The translations under genes and the position numbers were made by a program. From JAYZBC01 sp036339375 (GTDB lineage: Bacteria; Pseudomonadota; Alphaproteobacteria; MPNO01; UBA2964), in NCBI GenBank assembly GCA_036339375.1, contig JAYZBC010000086.1:7989-71988 (forward strand): 64,000 nt of DNA. The letters run 5' to 3'. Below are positions 18,212-27,004 of the stretch, one piece after another. Numbering within the stretch: position 1 is the first letter of the stretch; each line of letters begins with the position of its first letter. Under the pieces are notes generated by a model. The model made no database searches. It worked only from the letters and a program-made list of their open reading frames with translations, and was not told the DNA's origin.

Positions 18212-18708
18212 TTGTCTAGCCCGTTTTCGGTATTGTATCGTGCTCGTGAAATATCACGCAGCAGTAGGACCAGCGCGGTAATCATCGCAACGGCAATGCC
18301 GGTTAGAATGAGACTCGCCTGCCAAATCAACGGAATTTGTAGATCCATAGTGATCTCGTTGAATTCGATATAGTCCATTGCTGGTGCCACCATGTGCCAA
18401 GCAAGTAACCCAACATAAACCAATGCGAAAAGCGTTCCGAAGGCGCGTAGCCAGTGAACCGCACGGTCGGGGATAATCTGGTCGATGAGCTCGATCGTGA
18501 TGTGCTGATCCCGCAGAAAGACTTCTGGGATGGCAAGAAACGCCACTGCGGCAAGCATGAAAACTACAATTTCATGGGTGCCAAAGATTGGTGCGTTAAT
18601 ACTTTCGCGCAGCCCAACGTCGATGACATTGATAGCCACCATGGCCAGCAGAAAAATAGCGGCGACACGTGTTAGGAACCTTGCCGCCGCTGTGACGATG
18701 CTAATCAT
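18208..18708 (-). CDS. dctQ: TRAP transporter small permease DctQ
   Basis: A 166-residue four-helix membrane protein that partners DctM. The family pattern is visible: helix 1 in the first 30 residues, FGTHEIVVFMLAAVAFLAIPEVFLRDQHI in helix 2 and its loop, then two more helices. It starts 21 bases after the dctP stop and overlaps dctM by four bases. It shares the raised GC content of dctM. Confidence 0.92.
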   Translation of the reverse strand: MISIVTAAARFLTRVAAIFLLAMVAINVIDVGLRESINAPIFGTHEIVVFMLAAVAFLAIPEVFLRDQHITIELIDQIIPDRAVHWLRAFGTLFALVYVGLLAWHMVAPAMDYIEFNEITMDLQIPLIWQASLILTGIAVAMITALVLLLRDISRARYNTENGLDK

Positions 18709-18729
18709 TCTTGGGAAACAGTGTTTAGC

Positions 18730-19767
18730 CTATTTGGTGTATTTGGCGGCTAATGCTTTCATTTCACCATATACTTTTTTAGCTGGTAGACCCTTCTTTT
18801 CCATCGCTGCGATGCGTTTTGACATGACTTTCTGGCCAATGGCACGCATTTCCTTGTCCGCTGCGGCACTCATCTTGACCGACTTAATTTTTTGTTTGCC
18901 CATATATTTTGTGAAAACCGGAAAATCAGACCATGACATAGTGGCCATCTTGACAGCACTTTTTTTGGTACCCAGTTGATCAATTAAATCCTGATATTTC
19001 TTGGGCAGTTTGGCATAAGATTTGTTATTCATGACGAGACCAAAGCTGATTACCGAGTTGAACATATCAGTGTAGTTCTTCACCAGTGAACCAAGCTTGA
19101 ACGAAAAAATTCCCATCGGATCAGTCACAACTCCATCAATTGTCCCCTTTTGAAGAGAAGCGGCCATATGGGTTGCTGGCATACCGATCGGTAAAGCACC
19201 CAACTCTTTCATGACCGCAACATCGGTAGGAGTTGGTGCCCGGTAGCGGCGGCCTTTCAGGTCTTCGAGTTTAGTGATTGGTTTGCGGGAATCATAGACC
19301 CCAGATGGCCGGTTATAGACAATCCAGATAAGCTTCGTACCTTTATGTTCCTTTGCCAAATACTTTTCTTTCAAGTCGGCAGCTATCTTGGTCGCAATGA
19401 TTGATCCGGCAGCTCCTGAGGGTACTAAATAGGGGCTATGTGTTAGCTCGACTAGCGGAAAACGCCCACGGGTAACACCATGCTGGAAGAACGCCATATC
19501 GGCGACACCCTTACGTGCTAAATCATAATGCCTAGGCATTGGTCCCATCGAGGAGCCATAAAACATTTCAAGGACCAGCTTCCCACCCGTTTTGGCGGCC
19601 AGGTCTTTTTTAGCCTTTTCAAACCAGCGTGAGGTAGCCGATTTTTTGGGTGTAAAGCTCGCCACTTTCAGCGTATAAGTTTTTTCAGCAGCTAAACTAG
19701 CAGTGCCAACTAAGAGCATACCGCTAATGGCGATAGCTGATGGGATAATGAGTGCGATTTTTTTCAT
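18730..19767 (-). CDS. dctP: TRAP transporter periplasmic substrate-binding protein DctP
   Basis: A 345-residue extracytoplasmic receptor of the DctP family. It has a Lys-start signal peptide with cleavage predicted near residue 26 (ASLAAEKTY). The receptor body contains YDSRKPITKLEDLKGRRYR, whose arginine normally salt-bridges a substrate carboxylate, and the MAASLQKGTIDGV motif with Asp/Gly near the hinge. It is first in the dctPQM operon. An organic acid is the likely ligand, as for most members. Upstream, 184 bases separate it from the flavin hydroxylase gene on the same strand. Confidence 0.93.
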   Translation of the reverse strand: MKKIALIIPSAIAISGMLLVGTASLAAEKTYTLKVASFTPKKSATSRWFEKAKKDLAAKTGGKLVLEMFYGSSMGPMPRHYDLARKGVADMAFFQHGVTRGRFPLVELTHSPYLVPSGAAGSIIATKIAADLKEKYLAKEHKGTKLIWIVYNRPSGVYDSRKPITKLEDLKGRRYRAPTPTDVAVMKELGALPIGMPATHMAASLQKGTIDGVVTDPMGIFSFKLGSLVKNYTDMFNSVISFGLVMNNKSYAKLPKKYQDLIDQLGTKKSAVKMATMSWSDFPVFTKYMGKQKIKSVKMSAAADKEMRAIGQKVMSKRIAAMEKKGLPAKKVYGEMKALAAKYTK

Positions 19768-19951
19768 TTACAAACTCCCTTTGACTTTTGTTAAATTTTA
19801 AACCCTGTCTAGAAATACTTGTTATTAGTATAATTACTATGGCGATTTTTAAAAAACTGATAACACTCTAAAATTTCAAAATAATTTTCTAGCATTACAC
19901 AAGTAAATATTCCTTAACAAGCCTATTCAAATTAATCCTAGTGTGGTTGTT

Positions 19952-21535
19952 TTATGCCCCCACAACTTGTTTTATTACTTTTTCGGGTGCTTTTGGTGGG
20001 TAGTTACCTTGCCATGAAATGTGTCCGTCCGGGCGCACAAGGACAAAATTTTTCTTATACAAAGCGCTCATATTCCGGTTATTGATAGCCAGAACTTTAA
20101 AAGGGACTTTGTACCTAGTCGCAGCCAATTCCATGGGTTTCCCATTTTTTTCCGGTTTTCCAATACACAAAAATGTGAAATGGCTTCCAAAAAGGTCCAG
20201 TGTGGATTTTCCGTCATTTACCCATACGTGTGGTGCTCTTGCACCCGGGCGCGCTAATTGAATAGATGAATTTCTTATCGCAATATCTTCTTGTTTCGTC
20301 TGATCCCCGTCGGGAATACAAATTGGTGAATTGTCAAAGTAGAGTTGTGTTCGTAATTCATCAGGTACTGCTAGGCCTTGCGTTATATCTTTTCCAACCT
20401 TTATGGCTGTGCGAAAACCTTCATCACCCGGTAATGCATTAATAGCGTTAAAAGAATTAGTAGAAAGTTCAACACTCTTGTTAGCTATTGGTTGGCATTC
20501 TTCCTCATAAGAATCAAGTAGTTTTGGTCCACCCCAGCCTTGAAGAGTTGCTTCTATCTTCCACGCAAGATTTACGGCCTCACAAACTCCTGTGTGCATA
20601 CCCAGGCCTCCTGTAGGGGAGCATTGTTGGGCAGCATCCCCCGCGATAAAGGCTCTATTATTTTGGAATCTTTGAGCTAAATAATCTCGGCGTTCCCATG
20701 GAGATACATCAATGACCTCGTATGAAAAGTTTTGACCAGCCATTTTTTTTAGGTAACTACGTCCCGTCTTGTCAGGCTTCGGATCATTAAAAACCGTAAG
20801 ACGCCATAGTTCTTTGCCATCTATGGCTATCAATTCTGCCCAACATTTCTGTTTGTCAATTAAACGATAAAACCTAGCCCATCCTTTGTCGTGGAGCGTG
20901 GCGAGTTCGGAAGACCTGAAAAAAACATTTACGCTTGTGGCAATAGTACCTAACCCATCTAATGGAATATTCAGCCCCGTTCTAACGGCTCCCCCACTGC
21001 CATCACAACCGACTATAAATTTGGCATTGATAACAATGTTACTGCCTGAATTCAGGTCAATAATATGAGCAGAAATTTTTTCATTATCTTGTTCAAATGA
21101 TTTGAGCTGATTTTTATAACGTATTTTAATTTTACGTAATGAACTGGCTTTTTCTGCCAAAATGGGGTCGAAGTAAATTTGGGGGCACGCGCAAGTCCCT
21201 TCGGGGGAGTAATCGGGCTTACCCCTCTTTTGGTAAGATGGAATTTTTACACGGGCTAATTCTTCCCCTGTTAAGCTCGTTGCGTATACAAAATCAAGGG
21301 GGTGCGTGCTTGACCAAACGGCTCCCCGTACTTTTTTTGCTATTCCCCAACGGCGGCAGAACTCCATGTTGCGGCCACTTACCTGGCTCATTCTTGGGAC
21401 TTGGGGATGTCCACCTCTTTGCTCAATGAGTATACAATCAATTCCTCTCAAACCCAGTTCAATCGCAAGAGAAAGCCCAACCGGACCACCCCCCACTATC
21501 AGGACCGAAACTTGTTCGAATTTTTTTTTGGGCAT
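19952..21535 (-). CDS. FAD-dependent aromatic hydroxylase (class A flavoprotein monooxygenase)
   Basis: A 527-residue NAD(P)H- and FAD-dependent monooxygenase of the PHBH/phenol-hydroxylase/MhpA type, which hydroxylates an aromatic ring. It has the GGGPVGLSLAIELGLRG Rossmann motif at residues 15-31, the VGCDGSGGAVR (DG) motif, and FIAGDAAQQCSPTGGLGMHTG, the GD motif contacting FAD. The last ~110 residues form the thioredoxin-like C-terminal domain, ending with the typical VRPDGHISWQGN. The start is the ATG at 21535 with only a weak GAAG upstream. It lies upstream of the TRAP operon on the same strand and could act on the imported compound. Confidence 0.92.
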   Translation of the reverse strand: MPKKKFEQVSVLIVGGGPVGLSLAIELGLRGIDCILIEQRGGHPQVPRMSQVSGRNMEFCRRWGIAKKVRGAVWSSTHPLDFVYATSLTGEELARVKIPSYQKRGKPDYSPEGTCACPQIYFDPILAEKASSLRKIKIRYKNQLKSFEQDNEKISAHIIDLNSGSNIVINAKFIVGCDGSGGAVRTGLNIPLDGLGTIATSVNVFFRSSELATLHDKGWARFYRLIDKQKCWAELIAIDGKELWRLTVFNDPKPDKTGRSYLKKMAGQNFSYEVIDVSPWERRDYLAQRFQNNRAFIAGDAAQQCSPTGGLGMHTGVCEAVNLAWKIEATLQGWGGPKLLDSYEEECQPIANKSVELSTNSFNAINALPGDEGFRTAIKVGKDITQGLAVPDELRTQLYFDNSPICIPDGDQTKQEDIAIRNSSIQLARPGARAPHVWVNDGKSTLDLFGSHFTFLCIGKPEKNGKPMELAATRYKVPFKVLAINNRNMSALYKKNFVLVRPDGHISWQGNYPPKAPEKVIKQVVGA

Positions 21536-21714
21536 TTGCTTCAGTTGTTTACAAATTATATTTCAAACATTCTATGGCGGAAAATTTGATTGGTCTATTG
21601 GCCCAATTTACTGTTTCCCTAAATCTTTTATTCTTTTTATTAAAAATTGTTTCAATCAATTGGTAATTATTTATTAATGAAGAACCAGATATCCAGAGAA
21701 AGAAATTGAGTGAA

Positions 21715-21975
21715 ATGTGGACTGACGATTATGAATGGATAGGTCTTGTTGCCGGCGTAATGACGACTGCAGCATTTTTACCCCAAGTTATCAAAGTATG
21801 GGCCAGTCGCTCCACCTCCGACATCTCTTTAACAATGTTTTTGGTTCTGACGAGTGGAATTCTTTTATGGTTGGTGTATGGAATTTTTATAAAAGACATC
21901 CCGTTAGTGTTGGCTAACTCGATAACTTTAGTTTTTGCTACAGCAATCCTTATTGCTAAACTAAAATTCAAGTGA
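21715..21975 (+). CDS. SemiSWEET-type PQ-loop small sugar transporter
   Basis: An 86-residue membrane protein with three hydrophobic helices and the MtN3/PQ-loop signature (FLPQVIKVW with the Pro-Gln pair, then a Ser-Thr-rich loop before helix 2). SemiSWEETs work as dimers and move sugars. The length is right for one triple-helix bundle. The ATG at 21715 was preferred to an in-frame TTG at 21706; neither has a clear ribosome site. It converges on the J-domain gene 20 bases downstream. Confidence 0.87.
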   Translation: MWTDDYEWIGLVAGVMTTAAFLPQVIKVWASRSTSDISLTMFLVLTSGILLWLVYGIFIKDIPLVLANSITLVFATAILIAKLKFK

Positions 21976-21995
21976 TTTTTGTGCTTCTTAAATTT

Positions 21996-22166
21996 TTATC
22001 TGTCCAACAAAAACTCCCTAGGTTGATTTAATTCTGAAGCCAGATAATTTGATTCTCCTTGATCGGGGTGTATTTTTTTAATTAGCGAGTAATGAGCTCG
22101 TTTAATTTCGTCTTCACTTGCATTAGTGGAAACGCCTAAAATTGCGCATGCTTTCTTTCGTGTCAT
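21996..22166 (-). CDS. Short J-domain (DnaJ/TIM14-like) protein
   Basis: A 56-residue protein that is nearly all J-domain. It reads MTRKKACAILGVSTNASEDE, then a basic helix, the HPD motif (residues 33-35 in KIHPDQG), and a last helix YLASELNQPREFLL. The HPD tripeptide stimulates Hsp70 ATPase. Homologues in alphaproteobacteria usually have an N-terminal membrane segment before the J-domain, which is absent here. GGGAG lies at good spacing before the ATG at 22166. Upstream, the same frame is open back to the stop of the TRAP permease gene (22239) and encodes a Gly-rich linker. An Ala typical of the last helix is replaced by Pro. It may be a free J-protein or a remnant. Confidence 0.72.
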   Translation of the reverse strand: MTRKKACAILGVSTNASEDEIKRAHYSLIKKIHPDQGESNYLASELNQPREFLLDR

Positions 22167-22238
22167 CCCTTCTCCCGAAGGAGTAGTTTGTTTTTTTGAC
22201 TCATCGTTATCACCGTTGCGCCAGTCACCACCCTGTGT

Positions 22239-24134
22239 TCAGTCCGAATAAGGTTCTTTTGTTAAGGGTGTGTTTTTAACCTTTATCGCCCCAAAGTAAA
22301 TGATAAAACCCACGGAGACCGGTATTAGAACAAGGAGATCTTCTGGTCCTATCCATATTGTTGCACTACCAATTAATATGGCGATCACTAATAAACCAAA
22401 ACCAATGATTTTTTCTTTTAATTCGTTTGAAACAAGGCGTGACATTTGGCCTATCAATAAGCCTGCCGGTAAAATCGTTGCGACCACCAGAAAAATTGAA
22501 AGCCAGGACCCTTGCAAAAGCATTGCAGGATTAAAGGCCCAGAGAAAGGGCATTAGAAATGCGGCAACTGCAAGCTGCAAGCCTAGCAAACCTGTTTGCC
22601 ACATATCGCTTTCTGCTATCTCCGCTGCTACCATACTGGCAACCGCCACCGGTGGGGTCAGCATACTTAAAAGGCCGAAATAGAAAATAAACATGTGAGC
22701 AGACAATTCAGGAATTTTCATTTCCACTAAAGCAGGCGCTACAATTGATACCAGCACAACGTAGACGGCGGCCGTGGGCATGCCCATCCCAAGTATTATA
22801 CAGATAAAAGCTGTCATTAAGAGCATTACAAAAACACCCGCATTTTCAGCAATGGTTGTTAATGCGAGTGAAAGCTGAAACCCTAAACCTGTACTGTTCA
22901 TCAACCCAATGATGACACCAGCACCTCCTCCAATCATCAAAAGTGGGAGTAGATTTTCCCCTCCCTCAACAAAAAATCTTGACCACTCATGACGGCTAGG
23001 AAATCGTCGATTTTTCAAAATCATTAAAACTAAAAGGATGCCACACGCATACATCCCTGATAGACCTGCTCGATAACCCAACCCAATCAAAAAATAAATC
23101 ATTACTGCCAAGGGGATCAGGTAAGGCCACCCGGAAAACAATACCTTTCCAATTTTGGGCAGTTCGTTTTTAGGAATTCCTTCCAGTCCAAACCTCGCAG
23201 CAACACCGTCAACTTGAAGAAATAAAACATAAAAGTAAATAATTGCCGGCAATAAAGCAGCGATTACAACGTCACCATACGGCACCTCAAGAAATTCAGC
23301 GATAATAAACGCCGTTGCTCCCATGACAGGGGGCGCGATTTGTCCTCCGTTGGAGGCTACTGCTTCAATTGCTGCAGCATATTTAGACTGAAAACCCGTT
23401 TTTTTCATCATTGGTATTGTGACAATACCTGTAGACATAATATTGGCGACGGTGGATCCGGAAATTGAACCAAAAGCGCTGGAGGCGACAACGGCCACTT
23501 TGGCCGGTCCCCCGCGTCTATGACCCATTATCCCAAGGGAAAGATCGTTGAGGAATGCCATGGCTCCAGAGACTTCCATCATTTTGCCAAAAATTATGAA
23601 AGCTAAAACCAATTCTGTGATGATTTGAAGCACAAGCCCTGGAATGCCGTTATGATCCGCATATAAATAGACGACAGTTTTGGTGGGGGGGAAAACAGAA
23701 GCCTCAAGGGGGCCCGGTAAATAATTCCCAAAATATCCATACAATAAAATTGTCGCGACAAGGCCCGCTATAACTTTTCCTGTGGCTTTTCGTATTCCTT
23801 CTAACATGAGGACCAGAGCGATGATGCCCGGTACCCACATTTCCGCAGGCCGTTCAGCCATGCGTAGTAACCATTCCTCCAAATTCCAAGACATCCAGAC
23901 CCATACAATTAAAGAGCAAAATGCTAGGGAAAGTTCAAAAATACCGGCTTTTTTTTGATAGGGGTATTTGAGGAAAATGGCGCCATTTGCTAGGGCAAAA
24001 ACAATTACGATTACCTGTGCGGTTAGCAGGCCCAATTGAAAATAATCTGGTACGGAAAAAATCCATAAAATCCCAATAAATGGAATTAAAGCAAGAAAAA
24101 CGCGTAGGGTCAGACTGCAAATTTTGTCTATCAC
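22239..24134 (-). CDS. TRAP transporter fused permease (DctQ-DctM type, TAXI system)
   Basis: A 631-residue TRAP 4TM/12TM fusion: small permease helices in the first ~200 residues, then the large permease. Landmarks are LVLQIITELVLAFIIFGKMM and MGHRRGGPAKVAVVASSAFG, then GSISGSTVANIMSTG, SNGGQIAPPVMGA and GMGMPTAAVYV. The C-terminal ~100 residues are further helices common in TAXI systems. The start is a GTG at 24134 with AGGATC upstream. It follows the TAXI receptor gene by 48 bases, so the pair is an operon for uptake of an organic acid or amino acid. The short J-domain gene follows. Confidence 0.92.
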   Translation of the reverse strand: MIDKICSLTLRVFLALIPFIGILWIFSVPDYFQLGLLTAQVIVIVFALANGAIFLKYPYQKKAGIFELSLAFCSLIVWVWMSWNLEEWLLRMAERPAEMWVPGIIALVLMLEGIRKATGKVIAGLVATILLYGYFGNYLPGPLEASVFPPTKTVVYLYADHNGIPGLVLQIITELVLAFIIFGKMMEVSGAMAFLNDLSLGIMGHRRGGPAKVAVVASSAFGSISGSTVANIMSTGIVTIPMMKKTGFQSKYAAAIEAVASNGGQIAPPVMGATAFIIAEFLEVPYGDVVIAALLPAIIYFYVLFLQVDGVAARFGLEGIPKNELPKIGKVLFSGWPYLIPLAVMIYFLIGLGYRAGLSGMYACGILLVLMILKNRRFPSRHEWSRFFVEGGENLLPLLMIGGGAGVIIGLMNSTGLGFQLSLALTTIAENAGVFVMLLMTAFICIILGMGMPTAAVYVVLVSIVAPALVEMKIPELSAHMFIFYFGLLSMLTPPVAVASMVAAEIAESDMWQTGLLGLQLAVAAFLMPFLWAFNPAMLLQGSWLSIFLVVATILPAGLLIGQMSRLVSNELKEKIIGFGLLVIAILIGSATIWIGPEDLLVLIPVSVGFIIYFGAIKVKNTPLTKEPYSD

Positions 24135-24182
24135 AACTGATCCTACGCGCTAATTGAAATAATTTAATATTTTTACAATTCT

Positions 24183-25190
24183 TTATCTGGTTTCTTTGGC
24201 TATTTTAGCTTGATGTTTGGCATTCGCGGCTGTCCAAATACCTGCTTCCTTATAATATTTAACCGCTCCTGGATGGTAGACTGCAGAGTTTGTGGCAGGC
24301 ACGATCGACTTCACACCCCTGGTTGGCGGGTAATCCTTTTGAATTTTTTTCCAGTCCCGATGAAGTAATTTTGTAATTTTATAAGCTAGGTCATCGGATA
24401 CGGCTGGCCCGACATCTAAATAGGTATCAAACGCCAAGCAGCGAATGGGTTTGGTTATGTATGGACGGTTCTTCGCTGGTTTCCCTACATACCCATAAGC
24501 TCCAGGCGCATAATTCATGATGAATTCATCTGTAGCCTTTGGTCCTAACCCAATAAAACGAATTCCCCCTGGAACAGTTGCATGGGCTTTCCTTACCTGA
24601 GGCATACCCAATCCAATTGGTGAGGCATCCACGCGGCCTTCTACTACCATATTAACATTTTTTACCACTCCACCCGACTTTACCGCAATCACATCTTTTG
24701 TGGTCATTCCGGCAGACGCTAAATAAAGCCTATTGAGGCGCCCCAACGAGACTACCGTAGTTACATCCGTAACAAATTTTTTACCCCGAACATCCTGAAT
24801 GGATTTAATACCTGAACTATTTTTGACCATCATGCCATAGGGGATAATCCAGACTCTCGCGAGTACTGAAAGTTTCGAAAGTTTTTTTCGAAAAGGCGGT
24901 TTTCCACGAACAGCAGAGCCAATATCCAAAGCATTGTTAACACCTATCGTTACTTCACCATTATTTACTAGTGGTAAATAAACAGAAGATCCTGCATGAG
25001 GTTGGGCATTAGTTCTAATCCCAAGGTTTTTTTGGATGTGTTTTGAAAAACCATTAGCTAACAGGAAAAATACTGAACCTGCTTTATTCGAACCAATGGT
25101 AATGTTTTTAATCTTTGCGTGTGCACCGTTGTAGGCGGAAACGAAAAGAATAAAAGCTGTAGCTAAGCTAATTGATTTTAATGTTTTCAT
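24183..25190 (-). CDS. TAXI-family TRAP transporter solute receptor
   Basis: A 335-residue periplasmic receptor. The signal peptide spans residues 1-25 (ending NGAHAKIK). The mature part begins with a nucleating strand ITIGSNKAGSVFF in place of the classical TAXI signature. It continues with VNNGEVTIGVNNALDIGSA and the VRGKKFVTDV lobe. GGAGGATAC precedes the ATG. It is first in an operon with the fused permease. TAXI receptors bind glutamate, 2-oxoglutarate or other carboxylates. The ligand here is unknown. Confidence 0.9.
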   Translation of the reverse strand: MKTLKSISLATAFILFVSAYNGAHAKIKNITIGSNKAGSVFFLLANGFSKHIQKNLGIRTNAQPHAGSSVYLPLVNNGEVTIGVNNALDIGSAVRGKPPFRKKLSKLSVLARVWIIPYGMMVKNSSGIKSIQDVRGKKFVTDVTTVVSLGRLNRLYLASAGMTTKDVIAVKSGGVVKNVNMVVEGRVDASPIGLGMPQVRKAHATVPGGIRFIGLGPKATDEFIMNYAPGAYGYVGKPAKNRPYITKPIRCLAFDTYLDVGPAVSDDLAYKITKLLHRDWKKIQKDYPPTRGVKSIVPATNSAVYHPGAVKYYKEAGIWTAANAKHQAKIAKETR

Positions 25191-25316
25191 TTTTAGTATC
25201 CTCCCTCATTAGAGCTTTTTTAATTTGGAGATTTTTTAATTTCTAAGCTTGGGGTAACGCTAACATAACCTGTCCCAAGGGGCCAAGTAGAAGAAAGGAG
25301 TAAATAATGGCTTAAA

Positions 25317-25898
25317 TCACGAACGGGGTAAGTCCGATTTTATAGCTTGTATCATTCTTTTTGACTGTGGTGATGTCATTGTTGAAAACCAATTGATTAG
25401 TTTCCCGTTAGGATCAATCAAAAATTTGTGAAAATTCCAACGCGGTTGTCCTATCGTTCCTACCTTTCTCGCTGCCCATTTGAAAAAGGGGTGTGCATTT
25501 TTACCCGTGACTTTGGTTTTTTTTGTCATTGGAAAGTCAATTTGAAAATTTACTTTGCAGAAAGTTTTAATTTCAGATTCTGTACCGGGTTCTTGGCCTC
25601 CAAAATCGTTAGAGGGGATGCCGAGTACAACTAACCCCAGGTCTCTAAATCGTTCCCATAAAGCTTGGAGGTCCGAATATTGCTTTGTAAATCCACAAAG
25701 TGAAGCGGTATTTACAACTAAAAGTGTTTTCCCCTTGAATACCGCTAATGGAAGTACTTTTCCATCAATGTTTGTGAAAGTAAAATCATAGGCGGTTTTA
25801 GGTATATCCGCCGACAAAGTGGGGCGGCAAAAGAAAGATAATAAAAAAAACAATAAAATTAAAACCATTTTGTTCCTTGAATAAAATTTGATACCCAT
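25317..25898 (-). CDS. Glutathione peroxidase (cysteine type), probably exported
   Basis: A thiol peroxidase of 193 residues that would reduce hydroperoxides. The catalytic Cys is in NTASLCGFT; it is a normal TGT cysteine codon, not selenocysteine. Gln is in SNDFGGQEPG and Trp-Asn in PRWNFHKFLID, completing the GPx tetrad. A hydrophobic N-terminus (residues 10-29) suggests export to the periplasm. Two starts are possible: the ATG at 25898, or the ATG at 25868, which has the better AAGGA site and would give a cleaner signal peptide of about 20 residues. It stands alone between the TAXI operon and a short unknown gene. Confidence 0.92.
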   Translation of the reverse strand: MGIKFYSRNKMVLILLFFLLSFFCRPTLSADIPKTAYDFTFTNIDGKVLPLAVFKGKTLLVVNTASLCGFTKQYSDLQALWERFRDLGLVVLGIPSNDFGGQEPGTESEIKTFCKVNFQIDFPMTKKTKVTGKNAHPFFKWAARKVGTIGQPRWNFHKFLIDPNGKLINWFSTMTSPQSKRMIQAIKSDLPRS

Positions 25899-26061
25899 TT
25901 TAAACGCCTAATCTCACTCATTTTTTGAACTTGATGGTATCATTTTACGAAACATTTTGAACACAAAGAATCATCATTTTGTCTCAATTTTGCCGTTACG
26001 TTGTCAAAGACTTCAACGATTTTGAGGTTACTGATTAATTAATTTATGAAAGGGTAGTTTT

Positions 26062-26436
26062 ATGAGTTTTATGTCTATAGTCGGTGCCACTGCTGTGATC
26101 ATGGCTGTTCTTCACTCTTCAGATGATGTCAACGAAAATTCGGCAAAACCGAAAATAAACGGAGAAATGAAAACAAGTAAGCATCCAAACCTCACGAATA
26201 CCGAAATCTCCAAAAAAAATTCCCTCGAACCTAAACCACAAAAATTTATAGTTCAAAAATTGGCTTTAAAAGAAATCAAAATTCCACAAGCGGAAGGAAA
26301 AAAAGTTGGTGATCTAGCTAAATTTAAACATCAGTTACAAATTAAAAGACCAAAGATTGCAAAGTCTATACAAAGACCCAGCGTTTCTGCGTTATGGGAT
26401 AAAGATTCGGAAGGTTCCGATGATTGGATAAAATAG
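26062..26436 (+). CDS. Lys-rich small protein with hydrophobic N-terminus, unknown
   Basis: A 124-residue protein that I do not recognise. The first ~17 residues are hydrophobic (SIVGATAVIMAVL), then the chain becomes a polar, Lys-, Ser- and Pro-rich segment of low complexity with no cysteine. It looks like an anchored or exported disordered tail. GAAAGGG precedes the ATG. It lies alone, divergent from the glutathione peroxidase gene. Codon pattern and ribosome site support a real gene, but lack of a fold leaves room for doubt. Confidence 0.55.
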   Translation: MSFMSIVGATAVIMAVLHSSDDVNENSAKPKINGEMKTSKHPNLTNTEISKKNSLEPKPQKFIVQKLALKEIKIPQAEGKKVGDLAKFKHQLQIKRPKIAKSIQRPSVSALWDKDSEGSDDWIK

Positions 26437-26566
26437 AACTAACTAGATTAAATCAGAATGTATGTCTCTATCGCAGAGCCAATTGGAGAAATACAGTTTT
26501 TTCCTGTTACTTAAATAGCAGCTCTTGAACGTTTTTTTAAGATAGTTATGGAGTTAACAAGAACGA

Positions 26567-26641
26567 GGCTTTCAAACCATGCTAAAAACCCCATCCACCA
26601 TCATAAGTGTAATCAAATTTTTCACGCTTGGTTTGAAAGCC
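26567..26641. repeat. 13-bp perfect inverted repeat around the 3' end of the zinc-ribbon gene
   Basis: GGCTTTCAAACCA at 26567-26579 and its exact complement at 26629-26641, 49 bases apart. The right arm encodes the CGFQTK part of the small zinc-ribbon protein and the left arm lies just past its stop. It could form a stable 3' stem-loop on the minus-strand message. There is no T tract. Confidence 0.5.
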
Positions 26642-26752
26642 ACAACGACTACAAACCACCTCCTCGAATTTAGATTCTTTTGAGGAGAATTCTACTTTTA
26701 AAACAGTAAATTTATGTAACCCCAACTTACAAAGAAGTTCGATAAAGCTCAT
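26582..26752 (-). CDS. Small zinc-ribbon-like protein (56 aa)
   Basis: A short leftward gene, found by direct translation. It starts MSFIELLCKLGLHKF and contains CSRCGFQTKR at residues 34-43, ending YDGGWGF. Cys8, His13, Cys34 and Cys37 fit a four-ligand zinc knuckle of the C-x4-H ... C-x2-C type, similar in layout to the small prophage DUF1660 proteins. GGAG sits nine bases before the ATG. It is flanked by non-coding DNA on both sides (26437-26581 and 26753-27004). A 13-bp inverted repeat folds around its stop codon. Function unknown. Confidence 0.6.
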   Translation of the reverse strand: MSFIELLCKLGLHKFTVLKVEFSSKESKFEEVVCSRCGFQTKREKFDYTYDGGWGF

Positions 26753-27004
26753 AGCCAGACTCCATCTAAGGCCAGTTTATGAGGGTGTTTTTGATAAATT
26801 TAAATTTTAAATACCTCATTAAAAATGTGGTAGTTTTAGTATACTATCTCGGAAGACTTTTGTGAACCTTAAATTTGTTGGGGAATGATGTGAGTGCATT
26901 TTATAAAACGGTTTGTGTTTGGATTTTAAAACCCGATCTTATCTTAAACTTTTTACCTTTTTCTTAGATTTGCAAAAAATTGGAAGTAAAAATGAGTTTT
27001 AGGT

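Noticed and set aside
21996..22238. A TRAP permease-J-domain fusion by stop-codon read-through
   Set aside because: The J-domain has its own ATG and a good Shine-Dalgarno sequence, so a separate gene is the simpler explanation.
25317..25898. Selenocysteine glutathione peroxidase
   Set aside because: The catalytic codon is TGT (Cys) and no in-frame TGA is present.
26567..26641. 13-bp inverted repeat as ends of an insertion sequence
   Set aside because: Only 49 bases lie between the arms, with no transposase and no target duplication.
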